Assembly: GCF_017814915.1 (NCBI RefSeq)
Contig: NZ_JAGIPZ010000018.1
Coordinates: forward strand, 1-57,622
Reading direction: 5' to 3'
Length of the DNA stretch: 57,622 bases
Source of the DNA: Herbaspirillum sp. LeCh32-8
GTDB taxonomy: Bacteria > Pseudomonadota > Gammaproteobacteria > Burkholderiales > Burkholderiaceae_D
In this document: in pieces, positions 37,337 through 45,964 of the stretch
Position numbering within the stretch: the stretch's first letter is position 1
Layout of the letters: every line of letters begins with the position of its first letter
Position numbers and translations under genes: made by a program
The notes under the pieces: model-generated
The model's input: only the letters and a program-made list of their open reading frames with translations
What the model was told of the DNA's origin: nothing
Database searches by the model: none

Positions 37337-38539
37337 TCACCAGCTGGTCTCCCGCTCGGCCGTCGATGAGATCTTGTGGATCGCCAGGTCGGCGCCTTCG
37401 AATTCCTGTTCCGGGTCGAGGCGGATGCCGACGGCTTTCTTCAGCGCGCCGTAGACGATCCAGCCGCCCAGTGCGGCGATGGCGATGCCCATCAGGCTGC
37501 CGATCAGTTGCGACATGAACGACACGCCGCCGCGGCCGCCCAGCGCCTGCAGGCCGAAGATGCCGGCGGCCAGGCCGCCCCACAGGCCGCACAGGCCGTG
37601 CAGCGGCCATACGCCCAGCACGTCGTCGATCTTCCACTTGTTCTGGGTGCGGGTGAACATCCACACGAAGATGGCGCCGGCGATGCCACCGGTGGCCAGC
37701 GCGCCCAGCGGGTGCATCAGGTCGGAGCCGGCGCATACCGCCACCAGGCCGGCCAGCGGGCCGTTGTAGGCGAAGCCGGGGTCGTTGCGTCCCATCAGCA
37801 ATGCCACCAGCGTGCCGCCGGCCATCGCCATGAGCGAGTTCATGGCGACCAGGCCGTTCATCTTGTCCAGCGTCTGCGCGCTCATCACGTTGAAGCCGAA
37901 CCAGCCCACCGTCAGGATCCAGGCGCCCAGCGCCAGGAAGGGAATGTTCGACGGCGGGTGGGCGGCGACTGCACCTTCCTTGCTGTAGCGACCGCGGCGC
38001 GCGCCCAGCAGCAGCACCGCGGGCAGCGCGATCCAGCCGCCCACGGCGTGGACCACGATGGAGCCGGCGAAGTCATGGAACTCGGCGCCGAAGGTGGCGG
38101 CCAGCCAGGCCTGCACACCGAAGTGCTGGTTCCACGCGATGCCTTCGAAGAAGGGGTAGACGAGACCGACCAGCACGGCGGTGGCCACCAGCTGCGGGTT
38201 GAATTTGGAGCGCTCGGCGATGCCGCCCGAGATGATGGCGGGAATGGCGGCGGCGAAGGTCAGCAGGAAGAAGAACTTCACCAGCTCGAAGCCGCTCCTT
38301 TGCGCCAGCGTTTCGGCGCCGGCAAAGAAGGAGACGCCGTAGGCCACGTAGTAGCCGATGAAGAAGTAGACGATGGTCGAGACGGCGAAGTCGGCCAGGA
38401 TCTTGACCAGGGCATTGACCTGGTTTTTCTTGCGCACGGTGCCCAGCTCCAGGAAGGCAAAGCCGGCGTGCATGGCCAGAATCATGATGGCCCCCAGCAG
38501 GATGAACAGCGCGTCTGCGCCGTTTTTGTGATCGTCCAC
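37337..38539 (-). CDS. amt: Ammonium transporter (Amt/MEP/Rh family)
   Basis: 400 residues with 11 membrane helices conducting ammonium across the inner membrane. The pore twin histidines are present: H164 (VVHAVGG) and H314 (PLHGLCG), with the family signature DFAGSIVVHAVGG and a Phe-rich gate. The GTG at 38539 follows GGGAG by 8 bases and was preferred to the TTG at 38554. No glnK gene is adjacent, which is unusual but known. A sigma-54 promoter 52 bases upstream and NtrC-like sites beyond it indicate induction by nitrogen limitation. Confidence 0.93.
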   Translation of the reverse strand: MDDHKNGADALFILLGAIMILAMHAGFAFLELGTVRKKNQVNALVKILADFAVSTIVYFFIGYYVAYGVSFFAGAETLAQRSGFELVKFFFLLTFAAAIPAIISGGIAERSKFNPQLVATAVLVGLVYPFFEGIAWNQHFGVQAWLAATFGAEFHDFAGSIVVHAVGGWIALPAVLLLGARRGRYSKEGAVAAHPPSNIPFLALGAWILTVGWFGFNVMSAQTLDKMNGLVAMNSLMAMAGGTLVALLMGRNDPGFAYNGPLAGLVAVCAGSDLMHPLGALATGGIAGAIFVWMFTRTQNKWKIDDVLGVWPLHGLCGLWGGLAAGIFGLQALGGRGGVSFMSQLIGSLMGIAIAALGGWIVYGALKKAVGIRLDPEQEFEGADLAIHKISSTAERETSW

Positions 38540-38590
38540 CTGAAAATCTCCCAAAAATTGTGCAATTGAAGAATCGAAAGACCGGATTAA

Positions 38591-38606
38591 AGCAATTTCC
38601 GTTCCA
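38591..38606 (-). promoter_or_regulatory. Sigma-54 promoter of amt
   Basis: Leftward strand reads TGGAACGGAAATTGCT: one mismatch (A for C) to TGGCACG-N4-TTGC(T), with correct 10-base spacing between GG and GC. Predicted transcription start is about 38581, some 40 bases before the GTG start. Confidence 0.82.
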
Positions 38607-38680
38607 TTTTGGTGAATTTTGCGCAGTGCCTTGATTTTAAAACGTTCTTTCCGGGAATTTCCTCGGGGGAAAGATCAAAA

Positions 38681-38739
38681 ATGCACGAAGTCCGTGCATG
38701 GCACGCGGCGACAAGGCCGGCGAGCGGCATTTTGGTGCG
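38681..38739. promoter_or_regulatory. NtrC-like binding sites upstream of amt
   Basis: Perfect dyad TGCACG-N5-CGTGCA (38682-38698, extended by A/T at each end), one mismatch per arm from the NtrC consensus TGCACC-N5-GGTGCA. A weaker second site with a good GGTGCG arm lies at 38723-38739, centred 41 bases further. Both are upstream of the sigma-54 promoter at a usual distance for NtrC. Confidence 0.72.
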
Positions 38740-38862
38740 GTGGTTGTTTGCGCCGAACCTTGCCCACACAAATGAATATCACCGCAAGGGCGCCGGTTTC
38801 ATCGAAGCGTCATACGCGCTTGCTAAATTGCAACTCCCCTCATTGCTCCCACAGGAGTTGTC

Positions 38863-40494
38863 ATGCCAGACCACAAGGATCCAGCCGACCGCAACCGCCG
38901 CCGCTTCCTGCGCGACAGCGCCGCCGCCACCGTGGGCGCCGGCGCGCTGCTTGCTGGCGCATCGTCGGCGCAGGCGCAGGGCCAGTCCGCCGCCATCGTC
39001 ACGTCCGATCGCCTGCGTCCGCAGCTGCCGGGCGGCGTGATGAGCGGCGACGTCACGCGCGATTCGGCCATCGTGTGGAGCCGCACTGACCGCAATGCGC
39101 GCATGCTGCTGGAGTATTCGACCCACGAGAATTTCGCCGACGCCACCCGCATCCAGGGACCGCTGGCGCTGGCGCGCAATGACTACACCGCGCGCGTCGA
39201 CCTGCGCGGCCTGCCGGCCGGGCAGCGCGTGTATTACCGCGTGCGTTTCCAGGATCTGGTGCATGAATCGGCCGTGAGCGAGCCGCTGACGGGCAGCCTG
39301 ATGGTGCCGGCCGGCGCGCAGGCGAAGGCGGCCAAGGACATCACCTTCGCCTTCTCCGGCGACGAGGCCGGCCAGGGCTGGGGCATCAACGAAGGCTGGG
39401 GCGGTTACCGCATCTATGAAAGCATGCGCCGCTTCCGTCCGGATTTCTTCATCCACTCGGGCGACCAGATCTATGCCGACGGCCCGATCCAGGCCGAGGT
39501 GAAACTGGACGACGGCAGCCTGTGGCGCAACATCGTCACCGAGGCCAAGTCCAAGGTGGCGCAGACGCTGGACGACTATCGCGGCAACTTCGCCTACAAC
39601 ATGCTGGACGCCAACAAGCGCCGCTTCTGCGCCGAGGTGCCGTTCCTGTTGCAGTGGGACGATCACGAGGTGCGCAACAACTGGTATCCGGGCCAGGTGA
39701 TCGGCAAGGAAGAGACGCGCTACAGCGAGCGTCATCTGGACGTGCTGGCGGTGCGCGCGCGCCAGGCCATGTTCGAGCACAACCCGATGCGCATCGACAG
39801 CGCCGACCCGTTCCGCATCTATCGCGCCTTCAACCACGGCCCCTTGCTGGACGTGTTCATGCTCGACGAGCGCAGCTATCGCGGCGCCAACTCGCCCAAC
39901 CGCCAGAAAGGCGGACGCGACGCCGACTTCCTCGGCCCGCAGCAGATGCGCTGGATCAAGCAGGCGCTGCTGCGCTCGCGCTCGACCTGGAAGGTGATCG
40001 CCAGCGACATGCCGATCTCCATCGTGGTGCCCGACCTCAACCCCGACGTGCCCAAGGGCACCTTCGAGGCGTGGGCCAACAATGACAACGGCAAGCCGTC
40101 CGGGCGCGAGCTGGAGGTGGCCGAGCTGCTGCGCTTCATCAAGCGTCACGACATCAAGAACGTGGTGTGGGTGACGGCTGACGTGCACTACGCCTCGGCC
40201 ACCTACTACACGCCGGAGCGCGCGCAGTTCACCGACTTCAAGCCGTTCTGGGAATTCGTCGGCGGCCCGCTCAATGCCGGCACCTTCGGCCCGGGCGAGA
40301 TCGACCGCACCTTCGGGCCGGACGTGCGTTACGTCAGCATCCCGGCGGACATGAAGCAAAACCGTTCGCCGGCCGATCTGTTCCAGTTCTTCGGCATCGG
40401 CAAGATCGACGCGCAGACCAAGGCGCTGACCGTGACGCTGCATAACGTCGACGGCAAGGAGCTGTACAAGGTGGAGCTGCCGCCGGAGGCCTGA
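38863..40494 (+). CDS. phoD: Alkaline phosphatase D family protein (PhoD)
   Basis: 543 residues; AGGAG sits before the ATG. A twin-arginine signal (RRRFLRD at 12-18, then an Ala-rich core, cleavage near AQA-QG) exports it folded. The N-terminal Fn3-like domain (about 50-140) is followed by the PhoD metallophosphatase domain: SGDEAGQGWG, FFIHSGDQIYADG, LLQWDDHEVRNNW and VTADVHYASATYY hold metal-binding Asp and His. PhoD enzymes are calcium/iron phosphodiesterases and monoesterases in the periplasm. No clear Pho box was noticed upstream. It is divergent from amt. Confidence 0.92.
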   Translation: MPDHKDPADRNRRRFLRDSAAATVGAGALLAGASSAQAQGQSAAIVTSDRLRPQLPGGVMSGDVTRDSAIVWSRTDRNARMLLEYSTHENFADATRIQGPLALARNDYTARVDLRGLPAGQRVYYRVRFQDLVHESAVSEPLTGSLMVPAGAQAKAAKDITFAFSGDEAGQGWGINEGWGGYRIYESMRRFRPDFFIHSGDQIYADGPIQAEVKLDDGSLWRNIVTEAKSKVAQTLDDYRGNFAYNMLDANKRRFCAEVPFLLQWDDHEVRNNWYPGQVIGKEETRYSERHLDVLAVRARQAMFEHNPMRIDSADPFRIYRAFNHGPLLDVFMLDERSYRGANSPNRQKGGRDADFLGPQQMRWIKQALLRSRSTWKVIASDMPISIVVPDLNPDVPKGTFEAWANNDNGKPSGRELEVAELLRFIKRHDIKNVVWVTADVHYASATYYTPERAQFTDFKPFWEFVGGPLNAGTFGPGEIDRTFGPDVRYVSIPADMKQNRSPADLFQFFGIGKIDAQTKALTVTLHNVDGKELYKVELPPEA

Positions 40495-40499
40495 GTATT

Positions 40500-40532
40500 G
40501 TCAGGGCCGGCACGCACTGCGCCGGCCCTGAC
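40500..40532. terminator. Bidirectional hairpin between convergent genes
   Basis: Perfect 12-base stem GTCAGGGCCGGC/GCCGGCCCTGAC with a 9-base loop between the convergent phoD and CpxP/Spy-like genes. There is no T tract on either side, so termination may be weak or factor-assisted. Confidence 0.65.
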
Positions 40533-40560
40533 GCGGCGGCCGTCCAATCAGGCGGCCCGC

Positions 40561-41154
40561 TCAGAAACCGCTGTCGCTGCCGAAGCTGCCCGAGCTGCTG
40601 CGGTTTGTCCCCATGCCACCCATTCCTCCCATGCCTGCGCCCATGCCGCCCGACGGCGGACTGCCGCGTCCGCCGCTGCGTCCGCCTTCGCTCCGGCCGG
40701 GGCCGTCGGTGGCGCGCTGCATGCGGTCGGCGATGTAGTCCTGCACCAGCTTGCGCTGGTGGTCGTCCAGGGCGTCGGCCATGGAGAACCAGATCTCGCG
40801 CAGCTGGCGCGCCTCCTGTTCGGCCGCCGCGCCGTCATCGTCGTAGCCGCGCGCCAGATCGCGCAATTCGGCGCCGGGGGTACGCATCAGTTGTTCGGTG
40901 TCTTCCTGCAGGCGGGCGCGGCGCTGTTGGCGCTGGCCCAGGATGGCGCGCGTCTTTTGCTCGGTCTGGCGCCACAGGGTTTGCTGGTTGGGCGTGAGCT
41001 GCAGGTCTTTCTTCAGCTGCCCGGTCATCGGCAGCACGTCGCCGGCGAGCAGGTCGACCAGCGGCGTGGCGGCGGCCGGCAAGGCTGCCGCGATGCCGAG
41101 GCTGAACATGGCGACGCACAGCGTCTGGCGCCAAGAGGGGAATGTGAGTGTCAT
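40561..41154 (-). CDS. CpxP/Spy-like periplasmic protein with glycine-rich tail
   Basis: 197 residues with a signal peptide (cleavage near AAA-TP at about 29). The helical core has the LTxxQ-type motif (LQLTPNQQTLW at about 51-61) and long charged helices (QKTRAILGQRQQRRARLQEDTE, HQRKLVQDYIADRMQ), as in the Spy/CpxP/CnrR-like group of periplasmic chaperone and metal-stress proteins. The last 45 residues are Gly, Met and Ser rich (GGMGAGMGGMGGMG), possibly disordered or metal-binding. Single gene, convergent with phoD. Confidence 0.78.
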   Translation of the reverse strand: MTLTFPSWRQTLCVAMFSLGIAAALPAAATPLVDLLAGDVLPMTGQLKKDLQLTPNQQTLWRQTEQKTRAILGQRQQRRARLQEDTEQLMRTPGAELRDLARGYDDDGAAAEQEARQLREIWFSMADALDDHQRKLVQDYIADRMQRATDGPGRSEGGRSGGRGSPPSGGMGAGMGGMGGMGTNRSSSGSFGSDSGF

Positions 41155-41297
41155 CTTCGCTTGATCCGGAAAGCCGGCGGCGACATGCCGTCGGCGAAGC
41201 GAAGATTTAAGCAGCGCGGCGCGCCGTTGTGGGCGCGCGAAGCATCCGGTAACACTTCATTGATGCCGGTCTGCGAGATGTGAGGAACAGCGGGCGT

Positions 41298-42095
41298 TCA
41301 ACCCGGGCCGGCCAGCTTGCGCGAGATGGCGGCGCAGGTTTCCAGCAACGGGCGGATATAGGTCGCGTGCGCGTCCTGCTGGCGGCGAAACAGCGGGATG
41401 CTGATGCTGATGCAGGCCGCCGGCACGCCGTCAGGGCCCATGATGGCGGCGCCGTAGCAGAAGATCTGCGCTTCGTTTTCTTCACGGTCTTCGGCATAGC
41501 CGCGCTGTTGCGTGTCGCCGATCTCGGCGCGCAGCGCGGCCAGGTCGGTGATGGTGTGCTCGGTGAAACGCTCCATGCGGATCGCGCCCATCAGGCGCTC
41601 GCGGCGTTCCTCTTCCAGGCCGGCCAGGTAGGCCTTGCCCACCGAGCTGGAATACAGCGTCACCCGGGTGCCGATGCGCGAGGTCATGCGCACCGCCTGC
41701 GGGCTTTCCAGCTTCTCGATGTAGACCATGCCGGCGTCGCTGGGCACGGCCAGGTGCACGGTCTCGCGCGTGGCGTCGCGCAGCGCGCGCAGGTTGTCGA
41801 TGGCGGTGGTGCGGATGTCGCTGCGGTCCCAGGCGCGGCTGGCCAGGTTGATCAGGCGCGGGCCGACTTCGAACTGCCGGGTGCGCGGATTTTCCACCAC
41901 CATGCCCTCGGCCATCAGCGCGGCCAGGATGCGGTACACGGTGGGACGCGGGTAACCCGACAGCGCGGCCAGCTGCGCGATGGTCAGCGGCGCGTCCTGG
42001 TCGGCGATGATCTGCAGCACGGCGACAAACTTGGAGAAGGCGGCGGTGCCGGCGATCTTGGCCTGGTCTTCCGAGGCTTTATCAGGTGCGGACAT
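41298..42095 (-). CDS. IclR family transcriptional regulator
   Basis: 265 residues. Winged helix at about 18-80 (LTIAQLAALSGYPRPTVYRILAALMAEG) and C-terminal effector-binding domain. It lies downstream of the leftward catabolic cluster (cupin, SDR, MFS, SDR) but is separated from it by a terminator at 42164-42201, so it has its own promoter. Likely represses or activates that cluster in response to its substrate. Confidence 0.92.
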   Translation of the reverse strand: MSAPDKASEDQAKIAGTAAFSKFVAVLQIIADQDAPLTIAQLAALSGYPRPTVYRILAALMAEGMVVENPRTRQFEVGPRLINLASRAWDRSDIRTTAIDNLRALRDATRETVHLAVPSDAGMVYIEKLESPQAVRMTSRIGTRVTLYSSSVGKAYLAGLEEERRERLMGAIRMERFTEHTITDLAALRAEIGDTQQRGYAEDREENEAQIFCYGAAIMGPDGVPAACISISIPLFRRQQDAHATYIRPLLETCAAISRKLAGPG

Positions 42096-42163
42096 GGGCG
42101 GGGACGCTGTTAGGTTCGTTGCGGGTGGCGGCAGATTATAGCGGAGCGGTTTGCGCGCATTTT

Positions 42164-42201
42164 AAAAAAGCCCGCGCCGGCATGGAGGCGCAGACGCGGG
42201 C
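42164..42201 (-). terminator. Leftward terminator of the catabolic operon
   Basis: Leftward reading: GCCCGCG, 18-base loop, CGCGGGC then TTTTTTAAAA. It lies about 40 bases past the SDR stop and before the IclR start. Confidence 0.85.
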
Positions 42202-42239
42202 AAATGGCATGCAAACGTTACGGCGTCGCGTTCAGCGAC

Positions 42240-42965
42240 TCAGGCGACCAGATAGCCGCCGTCGACCGGCACGATGGCGCCGGTCATGAAGGAGGCGGCC
42301 GGGGTGCAGAGGAAGGCCACCACATTGCCGATGTCCTCCGGCGTGCCCCAGCGGTTCAGCGGGGTGCGCGCCAGGATCGGGCCGGAGCGCGCCGGGTCGT
42401 CCTGCAGCGCCTGCGTGAGCGGGGTGGCGATCCAGCCCGGGGCGACCGCGTTGACGCGGATGCCGTCGGCGGCATAGGCGATCGCCAGCGACTTGGTCAG
42501 CTGGGCCACGCCGCCCTTGCTGGCGCTGTAGCCCGGTACCAGGCCGCCGCCGAAGAAGCTCAGCATGGACGCGGTGTTGACGATGCAGCCCTTGGATTGC
42601 TTCAACAACTCGCGGGTGGCGGCGCAGACGCGCATGGTACCGGTCAGGTTGACCGCGATCACCTGCTCGAAGACTTCGGTCTCCAGCTCGGCGCCGCGCT
42701 TGATGATGCCGGCGCAGTTGACCACGATGTCGAGCTTGTCGATCTTGGCGACGGCGGCGCGCACGCTGTCTTCGGAGGCCACGTTCATCTCGATCAGGGA
42801 GACGTCGGTGCCCTTGAATTCGTCGGTGGCAAAGGGCGGCAGGCCGGCCGCAATTACCTTGGCGCCCATGCCGGCCAGCTGGCGCGCGATGGCGCCGCCG
42901 ATGCCTTGCGTGCCGCCGGTGACCAGCGCGGTCTTGCCCTTGAAGAGATCGGGAGTGAAGCTCAT
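42240..42965 (-). CDS. SDR family oxidoreductase
   Basis: 241 residues. Cofactor motif TGGTQGIGG near 16-24, VNCAGII, catalytic Ser in NTASML and Tyr-x-x-x-Lys in YSASKGG, and a C-terminal PVDGGYLV. NAD(P)-dependent oxidation or reduction of a hydroxyl/keto group. Last gene of a leftward unit after an ACS-type MFS gene, with a second SDR further upstream, so the pathway has two consecutive redox steps. Substrate unknown; sugar acids, hydroxy acids and aromatic side chains are all possible. Confidence 0.92.
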   Translation of the reverse strand: MSFTPDLFKGKTALVTGGTQGIGGAIARQLAGMGAKVIAAGLPPFATDEFKGTDVSLIEMNVASEDSVRAAVAKIDKLDIVVNCAGIIKRGAELETEVFEQVIAVNLTGTMRVCAATRELLKQSKGCIVNTASMLSFFGGGLVPGYSASKGGVAQLTKSLAIAYAADGIRVNAVAPGWIATPLTQALQDDPARSGPILARTPLNRWGTPEDIGNVVAFLCTPAASFMTGAIVPVDGGYLVA

Positions 42966-43081
42966 GGGGTTTCCTTTTTCCTTATCTGTGTTGCGGGGGA
43001 CTGGCTGGATGGCATCGCCGGTGTGCCCGGCGATGCCATCGGGTCAGGCTCCTGCGCTTCCCGGAGGAAGCGAAGTCGTCA

Positions 43082-44386
43082 TCAGGCGTGTGCGTCGATC
43101 GGCTTGTTGACCACGAACATGTAGACCAGTGCAGCGGCGAAGGCCACGGCGGCGCTGATCAGCAGTGCGTTGACGAAGGAGTGGGTCTGGTCCACCACCA
43201 CGCCGGTGATCACCGGGGCCAGCGAGCCGCCCAGGTAGCCGCCGAAGTTCTGCATGCTGCCCAGCGATGCCACCAGGCGACGCGGGATCGCCACCGACAC
43301 CAGCGCCCAAGCGCCGCCCGAGGCCATGTTCACGAACGCCATGGCCAGCGAGATGTAGACGATCGCCATGGTGGTGCTCGGGGTGTAGGCGGCCGGGATG
43401 GTGAAGGCGCCGGCGCCGATCAGGCCCGCGCAGATCGGCCACTTGCGGCTGCGGATGGCGGGCATGCCGCGCTTCATCAAACCGTCGGCGATGTAGCCCG
43501 AGGACAGCATGCCCAGCGTGCCGAAGATGTAGGGGATCACCACCACCCAGCCGGTGCGCGCGATCGACAGGTGACGTTCGTGCTCCAGATAGGCCGGCAG
43601 CCAGGTCAGGTACAGCCAGACCATGTAGATCACGCCCATGAAGCCGAACAGCATGCCCCAGGTGGTGCGGTACTTGAACAGGCTCTTCCACTCCGACCAG
43701 GTCAGCTTGGCGTTGGCGTTCGGATCGTTGTCGTTGTCATCGGCCAGGTACAGCACTTCGGACGGGGTCAGTTCGACCTCGTTGCGGTTGCGGTAGAAGA
43801 TGTACCAGCCCACCGACACTGCGATGCCCAGCACGCCCATGATGACGAACATCATGCGCCAGCCGAAGGACAGCATCAGGATGGTCAGGATCGGCGGCGC
43901 CAGGGCCGGGCCGATGGTGGAGGACGCCACGAAGATGCCGGTCGGGCCGCCGCGCTCGCGCATGGCAAACCATTCCGACACCACCTTGGCGCCGGCCGGG
44001 AACTGCGGCGCCTCGCCCAGGCCCAGGAACACGCGGGCCACCAGGAACTGCTGCAGCGAGTTGACGAAACCGCCGGCCAGCTGCGCCACCGACCAGATGA
44101 ACATGCCGGCGCCCAGCATCACGCGCGCGCCGAACTTGTCGAGCATGGCGCCGATGGGCAGCTGCGAGAAGGCATAGGCCAGCGAGAAGGCCGACAGCAG
44201 CAGGCCCATCTGCGAGGCCGACAGGCCCAGCTCCTGGCTGACGGAATGGTTGGCGATGGACAGGGTGCTGCGGTCGAGGTAATTGACAATACCCGCCAGC
44301 ATCAGGAACGTCAGTGCGACGACCTGTACGCGTTTGAGCCGGGGGCTCTTTTCGGGCTTGGCGCCCGCGTCTTTTTGAACTTCCAT
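43082..44386 (-). CDS. MFS transporter, anion:cation symporter type
   Basis: About 434 residues with 12 membrane helices. NYLDRSTLSIA in helix 1 and the loop LPIGAMLDKFGARVML fit the ACS family (phthalate, glucarate, galactonate and similar organic-anion carriers). The start at 44386 has GGAG 9-10 bases upstream; an ATG at 44419 with GGAAG 7 bases upstream is a real alternative and would add 11 residues. It imports, most likely by proton symport, the acid substrate of the surrounding catabolic genes. Confidence 0.91.
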   Translation of the reverse strand: MEVQKDAGAKPEKSPRLKRVQVVALTFLMLAGIVNYLDRSTLSIANHSVSQELGLSASQMGLLLSAFSLAYAFSQLPIGAMLDKFGARVMLGAGMFIWSVAQLAGGFVNSLQQFLVARVFLGLGEAPQFPAGAKVVSEWFAMRERGGPTGIFVASSTIGPALAPPILTILMLSFGWRMMFVIMGVLGIAVSVGWYIFYRNRNEVELTPSEVLYLADDNDNDPNANAKLTWSEWKSLFKYRTTWGMLFGFMGVIYMVWLYLTWLPAYLEHERHLSIARTGWVVVIPYIFGTLGMLSSGYIADGLMKRGMPAIRSRKWPICAGLIGAGAFTIPAAYTPSTTMAIVYISLAMAFVNMASGGAWALVSVAIPRRLVASLGSMQNFGGYLGGSLAPVITGVVVDQTHSFVNALLISAAVAFAAALVYMFVVNKPIDAHA

Positions 44387-44613
44387 GAAGTACGTCTCCA
44401 AAGTGAATGAGTAAGCCATTTGGTCGCTTCCTGCCCGACGCCGTCTTTATCGCGGCGCTTGATGCGGAAAGCTTTCGTTTTTCAAGGCGATGCTCTCGTC
44501 ACCGGCGTTGTGGATTGCCGCCTGTGCGTGTATCTGGGACTGCGTCCCGTCCGGTGCGGCGCGCTACCCCCGTGGTATGCGCCGCAATCGCCCCTTGCCC
44601 GGATCATTCTTTG

Positions 44614-44635
44614 CCGGCGCCGCAGGCGGCGCCGG
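44614..44635 (-). promoter_or_regulatory. Strong GC hairpin inside the catabolic operon
   Basis: Near-perfect 22-base palindrome CCGGCGCC-GCAGGC-GGCGCCGG in the long 295-base gap between the SDR stop and the MFS start. Without a T run it is not a standard terminator; it may stabilise the upstream mRNA or lower expression of the downstream transporter. Confidence 0.5.
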
Positions 44636-44681
44636 GTTTGCTGCTGTCACTGCTGCTGCGTTCCTGGTTGCGCCCAGGGGC

Positions 44682-45416
44682 TCAGTAGGTCGCGCGCCCG
44701 CCCGAGAGGTCGAACACCGCGCCGGTGTTGAAGGTGCAGGAACCCGAACACAGCCAGGCCACCATCTCGGCGACTTCGTCGACCGTACCGAGGCGGCCCA
44801 TCGGGCTCTTGTTGATCATGTTCTGCACGTGCGCCGGCGCCATCTGCTCCAAGAGCGTGGTCTTCACCGCGGCCGGGGCCAGCGCGTTGACCAGCACGCC
44901 GGCGTTGGCCAGCTCCTTGCCCAGCGATTTGGTCAGCGCCAGCACGCCGGCCTTGGCCGCGCTGTAGGCGGACGCGTTGGGCGTGCCTTCCTTGCCGGCC
45001 AGCGAGGCGATGTTGACGATGCGGCCCGAGGCTGCGGCGCGCATGGCCGGCACCACGCTGCGGCAGGCGTGGAACACGCCCAGCAGGTTGACGTTGACGA
45101 TGCGATGCCATTCGGCCACGTCGTAGTCGTCCAGCGGCACGGTGGAGCCGGCGTAGCCTGCGTTGTTGACCAGGAAGTCGATGCGGCCGAGATCAGCCAG
45201 CACCTGTTTCGCGGCGGCGTCGGTGGAGGCCGGGTCGGCGATGTCCACTTCATATTGGCGATAGGGGGAAGCCGGGTTGGCCTTCAGGTCCCAGCACACC
45301 ACCTGCGCGCCGGCCTTGGCCAGGCGCTCGCTGATGGCCATGCCGATGCCGCCGTTGCCGCCGGTGACGATGGCCACGTTGCCCTGGAAATCGTATTGCG
45401 CGTTGGCGTAGCTCAT
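44682..45416 (-). CDS. SDR family oxidoreductase
   Basis: 244 residues from the ATG at 45416. Cofactor motif TGGNGGIGM near 19-27, NNAGYAG, Ser in NIASLAG, YSAAKAG catalytic Tyr/Lys, C-terminal FDLSGGRATY. It follows the cupin gene by 20 bases, so they are probably co-transcribed. It differs in sequence from the second SDR of the cluster at 42240-42965, so the two are not simple duplicates. Confidence 0.92.
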   Translation of the reverse strand: MSYANAQYDFQGNVAIVTGGNGGIGMAISERLAKAGAQVVCWDLKANPASPYRQYEVDIADPASTDAAAKQVLADLGRIDFLVNNAGYAGSTVPLDDYDVAEWHRIVNVNLLGVFHACRSVVPAMRAAASGRIVNIASLAGKEGTPNASAYSAAKAGVLALTKSLGKELANAGVLVNALAPAAVKTTLLEQMAPAHVQNMINKSPMGRLGTVDEVAEMVAWLCSGSCTFNTGAVFDLSGGRATY

Positions 45417-45436
45417 GCTGCTCTCGCTCCTCTTGC

Positions 45437-45964
45437 TCAGCGCACGAACTGGTTCACGTAGTCGGCGCCCAGGCCGACGGCTTCGTAGTGCTTGCGGCAC
45501 ATTTCCAGCTTGGTGTAGACGTCCTCGTAGCCTTCGTACTTGCCCCAGGGGTCGCAGTAGAACATCACGCCGGTGATGTGGAAGTAGGTGATCATTTCTT
45601 CCACGTCTTCCGGCACGAACAGGGTGTGGGTTTCGCCCGGCGGTTCGAACACGTAGCTGCCCTGCTCGGCGATCCAGTTGTGCTCCAGGTAGTGCCAGCG
45701 GCCCTTGAGCACCATGCCGTGCACCGGCGCCGGGTGGCGGTGACGCGACAGCACGCCCGACTTGCGCACGCGCAGCAGGTTGGTCCAGTAGCCTTGCGAG
45801 ACATTCAGGCACAGCGGACGGAACCAGACGTTCTCGGCCTGCGGCACCCAGATGCGCTCGTCTTCGGGAATCGCGGGGTTGACCACGATCTCCAACGGCG
45901 CTTCCTTGGGATTGGGATACTGGTAGGGCATCAACTTCGAATCGGTGGGCATGGGGGCGCTCAT
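45437..45964 (-). CDS. Cupin protein, 2,4'-dihydroxyacetophenone dioxygenase family
   Basis: 175 residues from MSAPMP (45964), which has GAGGAG at ideal spacing; the frame opens at 46006. A cupin fold is shown by SRHRHPAPVHGMVLKGRWHY (metal-binding His cluster), a Gly turn (EQGSYVFEPPGETHTL with the second His) and YFHITGVMFYCDPWGK. This combination is typical of the dihydroxyacetophenone dioxygenase family, iron enzymes that cut a C-C bond in aryl hydroxy-ketones. Many family members have unknown substrates, so the true reaction here is open. First gene of the cluster with two SDRs and an MFS. Confidence 0.85.
   Translation of the reverse strand: MSAPMPTDSKLMPYQYPNPKEAPLEIVVNPAIPEDERIWVPQAENVWFRPLCLNVSQGYWTNLLRVRKSGVLSRHRHPAPVHGMVLKGRWHYLEHNWIAEQGSYVFEPPGETHTLFVPEDVEEMITYFHITGVMFYCDPWGKYEGYEDVYTKLEMCRKHYEAVGLGADYVNQFVR

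Noticed and set aside
38800..38862. A Pho box upstream of phoD
   Set aside because: No pair of CTGTCAT-like repeats with the expected spacing was found before the start codon.
43088..44410. A 440-codon rightward frame opposite the MFS gene
   Set aside because: His, Gln, Asp and Arg rich shadow; the leftward strand encodes a full 12-helix transporter.
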